Part shown: positions 1 to 9,128 of the stretch, piece after piece
Layout of the letters: each line of letters begins with the position of its first letter
How positions within the stretch are numbered: the stretch's first letter is position 1
Assembly: GCF_024298965.1 (NCBI RefSeq)
Contig: NZ_CP085193.1
Location: forward strand, 10,106,001 to 10,170,000
Length of the DNA: 64,000 bases
DNA from: Streptomyces rapamycinicus NRRL 5491
GTDB taxonomy: Bacteria; Actinomycetota; Actinomycetes; Streptomycetales; Streptomycetaceae
Direction: 5' to 3'
Position numbers and translations under genes: made by a program
Notes under the pieces: generated by a model
What the model saw: the letters and a program-made list of their open reading frames with translations, nothing else
What the model was told of the DNA's origin: nothing
The model's database searches: none

Positions 1-623
1 TCCTCGACGGGGGACCGCCGGGCCACACCGGTGTAGCCCTCCCTGGCCCGGGTCTGCCCCTCCAACTGCGACTCCGTGACATGGGCGGTCGCCACCAGGC
101 GGGCGAAGCCCGTCCCCCGGGTGAGGACGGCGGCGGCGCCCGCGTCACCCGCCACGTAGCCCAACTCCCGGGAATAGCCCCACCGTTCGTCCGGGAACCG
201 GGCACCGGTCGTGACCAGCGCGGCCTTCGCGTCCGGCCGGGCGGCCAGGTGGTCGGCCGCGGCGACGAGCGCGGCGGCCCCGCCGTCACTGGCGGCACCG
301 ACCTCGATCCCGGCGGTGTCCCTTCCCCCGAGCACCCGCATCAGGTACGCCGAGGGCGTGTAGTGGTCCCCGTCCTGGAAGCCGGCGTGCACGAGCAGAC
401 TCAAGCAGGCACTGGCCACGTCCGCGTGGCGCAGTGCCTTGAGACCGGCCCGGGCCGCCATCTGTGTGGCCGTGTTGTCCTTCGAGACGGCGGCCGAGGT
501 GAATCCGTTGAGCGCCATCATGGAGGGCTGTCCGGCGCCCGGTCCGCCCCGCGGCTCCTGCTCCGGCCTGATGGGGGGTATCCACGCGCCGGTCCCGGCG
601 ATCGTGATGTCCTGCCACAACAC
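1..623 (-). CDS. KAS III-like (thiolase-fold) ketosynthase, 3' end beyond window
   Basis: About 207 N-terminal residues are present; the gene continues off the left edge. The fold signature is that of FabH/KAS III-like enzymes: a stretch reading IEVGAASDGGAAALVAAADH near residues 106-125, then a region ending YVAGDAGAAAVLTR typical of the thiolase core. At the position where FabH carries its nucleophilic Cys this protein has Ser (about residue 112), as known for the DpsC group of priming enzymes and acyl-transferring KAS III homologues. I chose the GTG at 621-623 because GGAGGA lies 7 nt upstream. An in-frame GTG at 642-644, overlapping the stop of the upstream synthase, is the alternative but has no ribosome site. 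It is the third gene of the minus-strand synthase operon, so a role in chain priming or acyl transfer is inferred. Family is fairly sure, reaction is not. Confidence 0.75.
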   Translation of the reverse strand, partial: MLWQDITIAGTGAWIPPIRPEQEPRGGPGAGQPSMMALNGFTSAAVSKDNTATQMAARAGLKALRHADVASACLSLLVHAGFQDGDHYTPSAYLMRVLGGRDTAGIEVGAASDGGAAALVAAADHLAARPDAKAALVTTGARFPDERWGYSRELGYVAGDAGAAAVLTRGTGFARLVATAHVTESQLEGQTRAREGYTGVARRSPVE

Positions 624-640
624 TGCTGTCTCCTCCGCTG

Positions 641-3600
641 TCACGAAAGGGGCGACTGGGGAACGCGGGCGCGCGGCCGGACCAGCTCTCCGCTGTGGTC
701 CAAGGCGTGCGCGGTGACCCCGGTGATACGGGCCAGCACCCGCCCGCGACCGCTCACGGCGGTCAGGTCCCCGGTGGCGAAGTCGCAGTGCAGCCGGATG
801 GCCGGGTGCTCCGCGCTGAGCAGGCAATCGTTGCCCGGCCCGCTGAGCTCGACCTCGTCGAGGCCGGCCATCGGGCCGACCAGGGGCGGGTGGTCACCGC
901 GCGGTGGCAGCAGCAACAGATGCACCATCGCGTCCAGCAGGATCGCCGGTACGGTCATCCCCGCGAGGGCCGGAGCCCAGGCGGCGTGGTCCAGGCCGAA
1001 CCTGGCGCTGTTCCCGTCCGGCCCGCGGGCGTAGTCGCTGGTGCCGGCGAACGGGCCGGTGAGCGAGATCGGCGGGTCGGGGGAGTAGACCGGCATCGCG
1101 AAATCCGGTTCGGGGTCGTGGGACGAGAAGTCGGGTGGCCCGGCGAGCACCGGGTAGCGGTCCGCCAGCACGACCGTCGTCTCGCACAGCAGGTCGTTGA
1201 AGCGCAGCACCTTGCCGTTCTTGCCGATCCGGTGCGCCGTCATCCTGACGGCCACCTCGGCGCCGTCGCGCCTCCGGCTGGTGACCCGGGCCTCCACCGC
1301 GACGGTGCGCAGCGGTCCGGCGAGCCTGACCGTGATCGACGTCCGGCAGACGAGACCACGGAACCCGGTGACCACGAGGCCGGGGCACAGGGCCGCGGCC
1401 GCGGCGGCCGCGGCTTCGAGGGTGAACGTACCTGCCAGCGTGTACTCACCGTTGACCCGGTGGTGACGCATCCACCGCCCGTCCCGCTCGGCCAGGGTGC
1501 TCGGATCCCAGGTCTTGGTGAAGACGGCCCAGCTCTCGCCACGGTGCAGAACACCGTCGAGCAGCGGACTGGTCAGCGACGGATCCGGCGGGGCGGGCGG
1601 CGGCGCGTCCGGAGCGGGGATCCGCGGCTCGCCGGAGGAGCCGTAGGCGCTGATCCCGCGCGGACCGTAGGTGCTGATCCCGCGCCGGGCCAGCAGGACG
1701 CGTTCGTCCTCCCGGATGAAGAACGCCACCCCGCCGGCCGGTGGCCGGGTCATGGCGGAGAGGAACTGCGCGCACCCTTGCTCGGTGCTGATGTAGGCGT
1801 CCATCTGGTTGCGTTTGAGGGTCTCCCGCATGGTGACGCTGCTCGCGACGCCGACCTCGCGCCAGCCGCTCCAGAGGATCGCCAACTCCTGGTGGCCCAC
1901 CGGTCCGTGCCGCTGGGCCCAGGCGCTCGCGTACGCGAGGTACTCGTTGACGGCGCAGTAGTCGACGTCACCGGGCGCGGGAGCGAGCGTCGCCAGGGTG
2001 CTGAAGTTGCACCAGATCCGGGGCGGACGCCCGGCCAGGGCCCGTTTGAGGTTGCGGTAACCGGTCGCCTTGGTGGCCCGGACCGCCCGGAAATCGGTCA
2101 GGGTCTTGGCGTGCAGCGCCCGCGACCGCAGGTCGAGGACGGTGTTGATGAGCAGGTCGATCCGTCCGTGCCGGTCGACGACCTCGCTGAGGACGGCGGT
2201 GGTGGCCTCGGAGTCGAGGACGTCGCATACGCGGTGGTGGACCCGGTCCCGACCGCACAGCTCCGTCAGCCGTCGCACGGTACGGCGTACCTCCAGGCGC
2301 GCCTGGGCCTTCTCGTAGGCGGCGCGCAGCTCGCCCACCGAGGCGCCGGGGCGTCTGCGGTGTTCGGCGGCGATGAACTCGGCCTGCGGCGGCAGCGCGT
2401 CGTCGGTTTCCGGCAGTGGGGTGCGGCCGATGACGTACACATGCGGCCGGTCGCTGGTGCGGGCGATCGCGTGGAGGAGCTCGGGGGTGATGCCCCGCGC
2501 GCCGCCGAAGGCGACCACGACCGCGCCGGGTGGCAGTGAGGCGGCTCCCGCCGGGGGCGGCGGAGCGTGGTCGTCGGCGACGGCCAGGGTGAACCAGTCG
2601 CCCCCGCGGCAGGCCAGTGTGTGGGTCGGCACCTGGGCGGAGCCCGCCAGTGCCAGCTGGTCAAGGGCGGTCGCGGCGTCCGGCGCGTCGCTGAGCAGGG
2701 TCACCCCGCCGCACTGCGGGACCTCGGCCCGGACGGAGCGGACCAGGCCGGTGAACAGCCCGCTCAGCGGGGGTGGCAGATCGTCCGGCACCGCGCCGAG
2801 CAGGAGTGCGCCGAGCGAGCCGCCGGTGCGCAGCGCGGGCAGCGCCGCCTGGAGTGTGGTGAACGTGAGGTCCTGAAGGTCCTCCATCCTCGTGGCCTCG
2901 GCGTCGTCGCTCCCGTCGTCGCGTCGGTCGTCGCGTCCGTCGTCCAGGACGGGCAGCCGGGACAGGACCCGGATATGGCGCGGGATGAACGGCAGGCCGG
3001 CCAGGGCGCCGGGGGCCTCCTCGGGCGGGACGTGGATGGCGGCTCCGAGGCCCGGCCGCGGTGACCAGACGGCGGTGTCCGGGCCGGTGGCGGCCGCGGC
3101 GAGATCCGGGGTGTCGGTGATGACGATGGTGCCCGGCGGGATCGATCGCGTGGCCGAGCCGCCCTGCGGCGGGGGCGTCGGGACGAATCGGAGGGTCTGG
3201 CGGCGGCCGGTGAAGTCCTCGGCGGGCTCCGGACCGGCCGGGCCGGGCGCGGTGCGCTCGGGCGCGGTGCGCTCGGGCTCAGTGTGTGCGGCCGTGTCCG
3301 ACCCGGTGTGTGCGGCCGTGTCCGACCCGGTGTGTGCGGCCGTGTCCGGCTCGGTGTGTGTGGCCCGGTCCGGCTCCTCCTGGGCCGGGCCGTGGTGATG
3401 CGGGCCGTCCGGCCGGGTGAACCGGATCAGTTGTGATCCGGCGGCGGCGGGTGTCACGACGGTGTCCGCTCCGGTGGAGACGGCCTTGAGGACCGTCAGC
3501 ATGGCGTCCAGCGACAGATAGGTGTGTCCGGCGTCGGCCAGTACGGGAAGGGCGTGTCCGGGCGTGGCCGGGGGCCCGGGGTCGGTGGCGTCGACCGCGG

Positions 3601-6600
3601 TGGAGAGCGAACCCAGGACGGGCAGGTCGTGCTCCAGCGCGGTGGAGAGCCGGGTGACCGCCAGGACGGCGGCGCCTTCCGCGATGGACCGGCCCTCCGG
3701 CACCAGATCGTCGAGGTGGCGGTCCCAGCCGCTGATGGGCCGCTGGCACACCGCGCCGACGAGGGCGAGATCGCAGGCGCGGTGCCGGAGTTGCCGCAGG
3801 GCCACGTCGAGGGCGGTGTGCGTGGAGTCCCGGTGGGCGTAGACGCTGGTGCCCATGCCCCGGAAGTCGTAGTAGTTGGCGGCCCGCCCCGACAGGATGC
3901 AGGAGACCGCCCCGGTGAAGTCGTCCTCGTTCAGATCGCCCGGGATCACCCCCTTGGCCTCCGCCATCCCCTTCGCGAGGTACTCCTTGAGCGTCCGCGC
4001 CTGCACCGGGTCGGGCAGGAGGTCGAAGGTGGTGGCGCACTCGCCGGCGTGCACCCGCAGCGCGGCCCGGGTGTTGTGCGTGGTCGGCAGCGTCGCTCCC
4101 ACGACCACCGCCGTGGTGGGCCGCAGGCTGACGCCCGGCTCGCCGAGCTGGTCCAGCAGCGGGCCGAGAGCCTGGAGCATCATCAGGTGGGCGGGGTCCA
4201 TGTGCCGCATCGTCAGCGGCGGGATGCGCACCTCACGTGGGGACGGCAGGGGGTACGGCACACCGAACCCGGCCTCCGGGAGCGGGCCGTCACCACTCAG
4301 CCAGGCGGGCACCTGGGCGGTTTCCAGGCCGGGCAGATGGGTGTTCCAGCCCACGACGACCAGTTGCTCCGTGTCCGCGGGGGCTTCTCCGCCCCGCCGC
4401 CGCGTGGGGGCGGCCCGTGGCACGCGGTCGGACAGGACCACGTGCGCGTCCGCTCCTCCGAGGCCGAACGACGACACCCCGACCACGCGCGGCCGTGCGT
4501 CGTCCGTCGGCCAGGGCGCGTCCCTGACCGGTACGGTCAGCCGTGTGCCGTCCTCCAGCAGTGGGTGCGGATCGGTGACCACGGGCTGACCCGGGACCGC
4601 CCCGCGTTCGAGGGCGACCAGCGCGTGCGCGACCGAGACCAGGCCCGCCAGTACACCGGTGTGCCCGAAGACCTGCTTGTTCGACGTCAGCAGGCACGCC
4701 CGCTTCCGCGGCCCCAACCGGGAGAGCAGCGAGCGCAGTTCGATCTCGTCGCCCACCGGCGTGCCGGTGCCGTGTGCCACCACCCAGTCCACGTCGTCGG
4801 CCTCGACGCCCGCGTCGGCCCAGGCTCGGGCGATCGCCAGCTCCTGCCCGCGCGTGGCCGGGGCGTGAATGCCCTTTCCCCGGCCGTCGGCGGCCAGACC
4901 GGTGCCCCGGATGACACCGAGCACCCGGTCGCCGTCCGCCACGGCCCGCGCGTACGACTTCAGGGCGAGCATGATGGAGCCCTCACCGATGAGGGTTCCG
5001 TCCGCCGCCTTGTCGAAGGGGCGTATCCTGCCGCTCATCGAGATGCCCTGGGCCCGGCAGAAGAGGGTGAACCCGATCGGCTCGATCACCGAGGTGCCAC
5101 CGGCCAGCGCCACATCGCAGGAACCCTCGCGCAGCGCCTTGACCGCCGCGTCCAGAGCGAACAATCCGCTGGCACAGGCCGCGTCGAGGGTCAGGTGCTG
5201 CGAATCGTCGGGGATCAGCCCGCGCAGCGCGTCGCGGGAGACGGACGCGGGCAGGTAGGCCTTCGGGTCCCCGCCGTCGCCACCGTAGTGCGCGCTGATC
5301 GCGTGGTCGGCCAGCTCGGCCAGCCAGTCGCCGTCCTGGTCGGCGGGGATCGCCTCGCGCACCATGCGCCGGTACTCGTCCCCCAGCACGACACCCTGGG
5401 GGCCGAGCCCCGTCTGGTCGTGGATACCGGTGGTCGTGGCGAGCCAGCGGTCCGTCGGGCGTCGGTGCACTCCGGCCAGGGCCTGGACGGCGCAGTGCCG
5501 CAGCCAGCGAGTGGTACGCGGCCACCCGGGGTGGCCGACGTTCCCGTCCGGTTCGGCGATCGAGGCGGGGTCGGGGACGAAGCCGTGGACGTACGCGGCC
5601 TCGCGAACGTAGAAGGCGTCGGTCTCCTCCCGGGTGGGCGCCCAGAAGTGCTTCAGGTCGAAGGCGGACGGCTCGCTGCAGAGCAGGACGCCCTCCCGTA
5701 ACCGGTCCCAGAACTCCGCCGTGTTGTTCGCGCCGGGCAGGACCAGACCGAGGCCGACCACCGCGACGGCTTCGGGGTCCGCCTCCGGCGCTTGGCCCTG
5801 TGCCGGGGCCGCCACCGATGCCAACGCCGGTGCCGGTGCTGGGGTCTCCGGGGTTCGCTCCGGCGCCGGGGCGGCCACCGGAGCCGGTGCCGATGCGGGT
5901 GCGGGGTGGGGAGCCGCCGGTCGTTCGGGGGCGGGTCGGCTCGCCTCGGTGGACGTCGTCGCTCCGGTCGACGTCGTCGCTCCGGTCGACGCCGTCGCCT
6001 CGGCCGACGCCGCCGCCTCGGCCGACGCCGTCGTCACTGCCGCCGCGGGCACCGGTTGGCGCCGGGCGGGCCTGCTCACCTGGTCCGCCAGCCTGCTGTG
6101 CAACCGCAGGCCCTGCATCCCGCCGATGCTGATGCCGCCGTCGGCGACGATCGTCTGCCCGGTGATGAATCCGGCGTCCTCGTGCAGGAGGTGGACGATC
6201 AACTTGGCCGCCTCCGGCGTCGAGACGGTACGGCTCATCAGCTCGCTGGCCTCGGCCGGGCCACCCGGTGTCGCCGCCGGGCCGTCGAGGTTGACGACGA
6301 TCTCGCTGGCTACGGAGCCCAGCAGCACCGTGTTGACCCGGATGCCCTGGCCGACCAGTTCGAGCGCCAGATAGCGGACCAGGGACTCCAGGGCCGCCTT
6401 GGTGACACCGCCGGGGCCGTAACCCTGAACCGGCTGGTGCGCCCCGACGCTGGAGAGACAGAGGATGCTCGCGCCGTCTCTTCCCGCCATCAGTTCGGCC
6501 GCGCGGCGCGAACAGTGGTAGGCCGCCATCACGTTGGTGGACCACGCCCGCTGCCAGTACGTGTCATCGATGTCGAACAGGGGCAGGAAGGCCCCGCCCG

Positions 6601-6886
6601 CGGCGTTGTTGATCAGAATGTCCAGACCGCCGTGCCGCTCCTGGACCAGGTCGAACATCCGGTCGATCTCGCTGGTCTTGGCCACCGAGGCACGGATGAA
6701 CTCGCAGCTGTGACCGGCCTGTTCCAGCTCCGCCCGCAGCTGCTTCGCCTGTTCGACCGAATGGAAGTAATTGACGATCACGTGGGCCCCGCTCCCCGCC
6801 AAGCGGCGCACGATGTCCGCGCCGAGGCTCTTCGCGGCCCCCGTCACCAGGGCGACCCGACCTCGCAGGTTCTCTGTGGGGGTCAT
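641..6886 (-). CDS. Multidomain polyketide/PUFA-like synthase: ER(FabL)-KS-CLF-KR-DH
   Basis: A 2081-residue synthase. Residues 8-258 form an SDR closest to FabL-type enoyl-ACP reductases, with the spaced pair Tyr156-x6-Lys163 rather than the usual Tyr-x3-Lys. After an Ala/Pro/Thr linker, residues 372-820 are a ketosynthase with an intact triad: Cys571, His705, His742. Residues 841-1157 are a second KS fold lacking the Cys, like a chain-length factor. Residues 1452-1720 are a ketoreductase with GGARG and Ser1629/Tyr1643/Asn1647. Residues 1775-2062 are a double hot-dog dehydratase with His1809 and Asp1985. There is no AT or ACP; these come from the upstream gene, whose stop overlaps this ATG by four bases (ATGA). 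The domain set would allow complete beta-carbon reduction, so an alkyl or fatty-acid-like product is inferred. The KS-CLF pairing resembles PfaC of PUFA synthases, but the fused SDR reductase does not. Confidence 0.85.
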   Translation of the reverse strand: MTPTENLRGRVALVTGAAKSLGADIVRRLAGSGAHVIVNYFHSVEQAKQLRAELEQAGHSCEFIRASVAKTSEIDRMFDLVQERHGGLDILINNAAGGAFLPLFDIDDTYWQRAWSTNVMAAYHCSRRAAELMAGRDGASILCLSSVGAHQPVQGYGPGGVTKAALESLVRYLALELVGQGIRVNTVLLGSVASEIVVNLDGPAATPGGPAEASELMSRTVSTPEAAKLIVHLLHEDAGFITGQTIVADGGISIGGMQGLRLHSRLADQVSRPARRQPVPAAAVTTASAEAAASAEATASTGATTSTGATTSTEASRPAPERPAAPHPAPASAPAPVAAPAPERTPETPAPAPALASVAAPAQGQAPEADPEAVAVVGLGLVLPGANNTAEFWDRLREGVLLCSEPSAFDLKHFWAPTREETDAFYVREAAYVHGFVPDPASIAEPDGNVGHPGWPRTTRWLRHCAVQALAGVHRRPTDRWLATTTGIHDQTGLGPQGVVLGDEYRRMVREAIPADQDGDWLAELADHAISAHYGGDGGDPKAYLPASVSRDALRGLIPDDSQHLTLDAACASGLFALDAAVKALREGSCDVALAGGTSVIEPIGFTLFCRAQGISMSGRIRPFDKAADGTLIGEGSIMLALKSYARAVADGDRVLGVIRGTGLAADGRGKGIHAPATRGQELAIARAWADAGVEADDVDWVVAHGTGTPVGDEIELRSLLSRLGPRKRACLLTSNKQVFGHTGVLAGLVSVAHALVALERGAVPGQPVVTDPHPLLEDGTRLTVPVRDAPWPTDDARPRVVGVSSFGLGGADAHVVLSDRVPRAAPTRRRGGEAPADTEQLVVVGWNTHLPGLETAQVPAWLSGDGPLPEAGFGVPYPLPSPREVRIPPLTMRHMDPAHLMMLQALGPLLDQLGEPGVSLRPTTAVVVGATLPTTHNTRAALRVHAGECATTFDLLPDPVQARTLKEYLAKGMAEAKGVIPGDLNEDDFTGAVSCILSGRAANYYDFRGMGTSVYAHRDSTHTALDVALRQLRHRACDLALVGAVCQRPISGWDRHLDDLVPEGRSIAEGAAVLAVTRLSTALEHDLPVLGSLSTAVDATDPGPPATPGHALPVLADAGHTYLSLDAMLTVLKAVSTGADTVVTPAAAGSQLIRFTRPDGPHHHGPAQEEPDRATHTEPDTAAHTGSDTAAHTGSDTAAHTEPERTAPERTAPGPAGPEPAEDFTGRRQTLRFVPTPPPQGGSATRSIPPGTIVITDTPDLAAAATGPDTAVWSPRPGLGAAIHVPPEEAPGALAGLPFIPRHIRVLSRLPVLDDGRDDRRDDGSDDAEATRMEDLQDLTFTTLQAALPALRTGGSLGALLLGAVPDDLPPPLSGLFTGLVRSVRAEVPQCGGVTLLSDAPDAATALDQLALAGSAQVPTHTLACRGGDWFTLAVADDHAPPPPAGAASLPPGAVVVAFGGARGITPELLHAIARTSDRPHVYVIGRTPLPETDDALPPQAEFIAAEHRRRPGASVGELRAAYEKAQARLEVRRTVRRLTELCGRDRVHHRVCDVLDSEATTAVLSEVVDRHGRIDLLINTVLDLRSRALHAKTLTDFRAVRATKATGYRNLKRALAGRPPRIWCNFSTLATLAPAPGDVDYCAVNEYLAYASAWAQRHGPVGHQELAILWSGWREVGVASSVTMRETLKRNQMDAYISTEQGCAQFLSAMTRPPAGGVAFFIREDERVLLARRGISTYGPRGISAYGSSGEPRIPAPDAPPPAPPDPSLTSPLLDGVLHRGESWAVFTKTWDPSTLAERDGRWMRHHRVNGEYTLAGTFTLEAAAAAAAALCPGLVVTGFRGLVCRTSITVRLAGPLRTVAVEARVTSRRRDGAEVAVRMTAHRIGKNGKVLRFNDLLCETTVVLADRYPVLAGPPDFSSHDPEPDFAMPVYSPDPPISLTGPFAGTSDYARGPDGNSARFGLDHAAWAPALAGMTVPAILLDAMVHLLLLPPRGDHPPLVGPMAGLDEVELSGPGNDCLLSAEHPAIRLHCDFATGDLTAVSGRGRVLARITGVTAHALDHSGELVRPRARVPQSPLS
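3282..3377. repeat. 24-bp tandem repeat inside the synthase gene
   Basis: Four head-to-tail copies of a 24-bp unit starting GTGTGTGCGGCCGTG on the + strand, the last copy diverged. They encode an eight-residue (HTGSDTAA-like) repeat in the flexible linker between the CLF-like domain and the ketoreductase, about residues 1175-1205. The repeat keeps frame, so copy-number change would only lengthen the linker. Confidence 0.85.
5949..6038. repeat. 18-bp tandem repeat inside the synthase gene
   Basis: Five copies of an 18-bp unit (for example GTCGACGTCGTCGCTCCG at 5967-5984), increasingly diverged towards 6038. On the coding strand it encodes a six-residue Ala/Ser/Thr-rich repeat in the linker joining the FabL-type reductase to the ketosynthase (about residues 283-313). 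Confidence 0.8.
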
Positions 6887-8481
6887 CGTCCGGCGGCCCC
6901 CGCTCGGGCCTGCACGACGGCCTCCGCGATCCGGCGCAGCGTGCCTACGGTCAGCAGAGAGGAATTCGCCCGCAGATCGGGCAGGTCGTACCGGTCGGAC
7001 ACCATCCCGAGCAGGGCGACCTGCTTGAGCGACTCCACACCCAGCTCGGCCTCCAGGCCGTCGTCCTCACCGAGCAGATCGGGCGGGTAGCCCAGGAAGT
7101 CGCCGTAGAGCGTCCGCAACTCCGCCAGCACCGTCTCATAGTCCGACCCGGCGGACGACGGCGAGGCGACCGGGGCGACCGGGGAGGCCGGGGCGACCGC
7201 GACTGGGGCGACGACGGTCGAGGCGGCCGCGACCGGGGCGGCGGCCGGGGCGACCGCGACCGGAGTGGCCGCGACCGGAGCGAACGGGGGAGCCGGAGCC
7301 GGAGGAGCGGCGGGGACCGGGGAGGAGACGGGGGCCACATAAGACACGGGGGCCACATAGGACACGGGGACCGCCGGTGGTTCGGACACGGCGGCCCGCA
7401 CCGGCAGATCGGTGACGGGGAGTGTCGCGACCGGCCCGGCCGGCGCGGGCTCACTCACCCGCACGACGGGGCCATGCCCGTTGCTCGACGGTGCCGCCAA
7501 GCGTGAGCGGAACGGGCCACCGCCGGTGGACTCGTCGACCAGCGCCCGGACGGCCTCGACCGGGTCGCTCTCGCTCAGCGGAACGACACACTGCACCCCG
7601 GGGATCGAGGCCTCGACGAACTTGGTGACGACGGGCCACTCCCCGCACTCGACGAAGGCGTCGGCGCCGGCCGCGTGCAGCTCACGGATGGTGTGCAGCA
7701 TCCGGACCCGGGAGGTGAGCGCGCCGGCGACCAGGTCGACCGGGTCGTCGTCGCCGACATCCCGCCCCAGCCATGGTGAGCACACCCGCCAGCGCCCGGC
7801 ACCGTACGGCACCCGTGGCGCGGATTCCCGCAGGTCTCGCGCGGCCTGCGCCATCGCCGGAGTATGGGTCGGATGTGGGACGTCGAGCTGGAGACTTGGC
7901 CAGCCGAGCGCGTCGGCCACCCGCTCCACATGTTCGATCAACGCTTCGGGGCCGCTGATGACGCTCTGCCGGGGGGCGTTCTCGCAGGCCAGTACCAGGT
8001 GCGGATGGTTGATCAGCTCGGCGAGCGACTCCGCCCGGCGGCCGTCCACTCCGACCGCGAGCATCTTTCCGCCCCAGCTCTGCCGGGTCAGTACCTGGGA
8101 CCGGGCCACGGCCAGGCGCGCGGCGTCCTCCACGGACAGATGACCCGCGGCGGCCAGGGCCCACAGTTCCCCGATGCTCTGCCCGACGATCGCGATGGGT
8201 TTGGCGCCTTCGGCGATCAGCATATGGTGCGTGGCGATGCTGACCGCGAAGATCTCCAGATATTGCACCTCGGGGCCGCGCCGGTCACTCGTCTCGTTTT
8301 GTTCGACAAGCCGGGCACTGATGTTGGGCAGCCCCATTTCCTGGGCTGCCTTGTCGATGCGCGACAGCGTTTCACGTACGGCCTCGTACCGGTTGTATAA
8401 GTCGCACAGGATGCCTCCGCGCGGGGCAGCGACCGTTCCCGGCATGACAAAGACAGAATCCACCACGTGCATCACCCTCAT
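6883..8481 (-). CDS. Trans-acting acyltransferase-ACP didomain protein
   Basis: With the ATG at 8479-8481 the product is 532 residues. Residues 10-320 form a malonyl-type acyltransferase with the nucleophile elbow GQSIGE (Ser102) and the second catalytic His (His206, context HPTHTPAM). A long Pro/Ala/Val linker (about 340-445) leads to a C-terminal acyl carrier protein (446-525) with the phosphopantetheine site GVES (Ser484) in an LGVESLK context that resembles PUFA-synthase ACPs. It is the first gene of the synthase operon and supplies the AT and ACP missing from the 2081-residue enzyme; its stop overlaps that start by ATGA. The reading frame stays open upstream to 8643, but that part is A+T richer and does not look like AT sequence, so I reject the longer start. 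A GGGACGGGAG stretch just before the ATG can serve as ribosome site. Confidence 0.85.
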   Translation of the reverse strand: MRVMHVVDSVFVMPGTVAAPRGGILCDLYNRYEAVRETLSRIDKAAQEMGLPNISARLVEQNETSDRRGPEVQYLEIFAVSIATHHMLIAEGAKPIAIVGQSIGELWALAAAGHLSVEDAARLAVARSQVLTRQSWGGKMLAVGVDGRRAESLAELINHPHLVLACENAPRQSVISGPEALIEHVERVADALGWPSLQLDVPHPTHTPAMAQAARDLRESAPRVPYGAGRWRVCSPWLGRDVGDDDPVDLVAGALTSRVRMLHTIRELHAAGADAFVECGEWPVVTKFVEASIPGVQCVVPLSESDPVEAVRALVDESTGGGPFRSRLAAPSSNGHGPVVRVSEPAPAGPVATLPVTDLPVRAAVSEPPAVPVSYVAPVSYVAPVSSPVPAAPPAPAPPFAPVAATPVAVAPAAAPVAAASTVVAPVAVAPASPVAPVASPSSAGSDYETVLAELRTLYGDFLGYPPDLLGEDDGLEAELGVESLKQVALLGMVSDRYDLPDLRANSSLLTVGTLRRIAEAVVQARAGAAGR

Positions 8482-9128
8482 CTCCCGTCCCGACCGCCGA
8501 CGATGTTGCATTGGCTTAGCCGGGCCCTGAAACGCCACGACGGCGCGATGAAATCGACGACATACGTCCGCTTGCTGCGGTATATCGGAGCGGCGAGTCC
8601 AGCGAAAAAAATTCGACCCTGGCCACCCATTGTTGGTGGCCATTCCCGCAAATGCGTGACCCTGAAGAGGGTTTTCCCGGCTGATCGGGTTCGCTAATTA
8701 AGGTAACTGTGCTTCTTTCGGGGGGTCAACGATCTTAGGGTCTCAGTTTCGGCCTAAGCTGATCGCGTTCATGACTAGTGAATTATGTGGCGTCAGGGGG
8801 CGATTGCGGTCTTGCCGCCCGCCAAGGCCTCGTGTTAGCCGCGTGGGGCCAAATATGGCGCCAATGTCTGGAATGCCTGTTCTGGTTCAAGGTGATTGGG
8901 GCGTTTGAACGTGATACGTCCGGGATCTCGACCGCCTTTCGGTGAACCAATTTGGCCGAGACCGAGTGCTTGTGTGCACCAATCAGTTCTTTAGCTGTTA
9001 GTGCTCCGGTCGGATTTAAAAAAGTGTGCCAAGCAGGCGAAAATGATGTCGCCGGAGAGCCCCTGTCCGGTCGAGGATGGTCTGGCCTGCTGCCTCAGCC
9101 GGCCCGACACCAGGATGGAGAACTTCCC
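8482..9128. promoter_or_regulatory. Divergent intergenic region between synthase operon and M24 gene
   Basis: A 647-bp gene-free region visibly richer in A+T than its surroundings. It must carry the promoter of the leftward synthase operon and probably one for the rightward peptidase gene. A spaced inverted repeat CTTAGG-N13-CCTAAG at 8734-8758 could be an operator. I see no convincing ORF, RNA gene or terminator in it. Confidence 0.5.

Noticed and set aside
3282..3377. CRISPR-like or mobile-element repeat
   Set aside because: Copies are contiguous, in frame and coding; there are no spacers, leader or cas genes.
8482..8643. Longer N-terminus (54 residues) for the AT-ACP protein
   Set aside because: The extension is A+T richer and does not resemble AT sequence; the ATG at 8481 fits the fold start.
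8952..9128. Longer N-terminus for the M24 peptidase
   Set aside because: The added 59 residues show no family features and the GTG at 9129 has a clear ribosome site.
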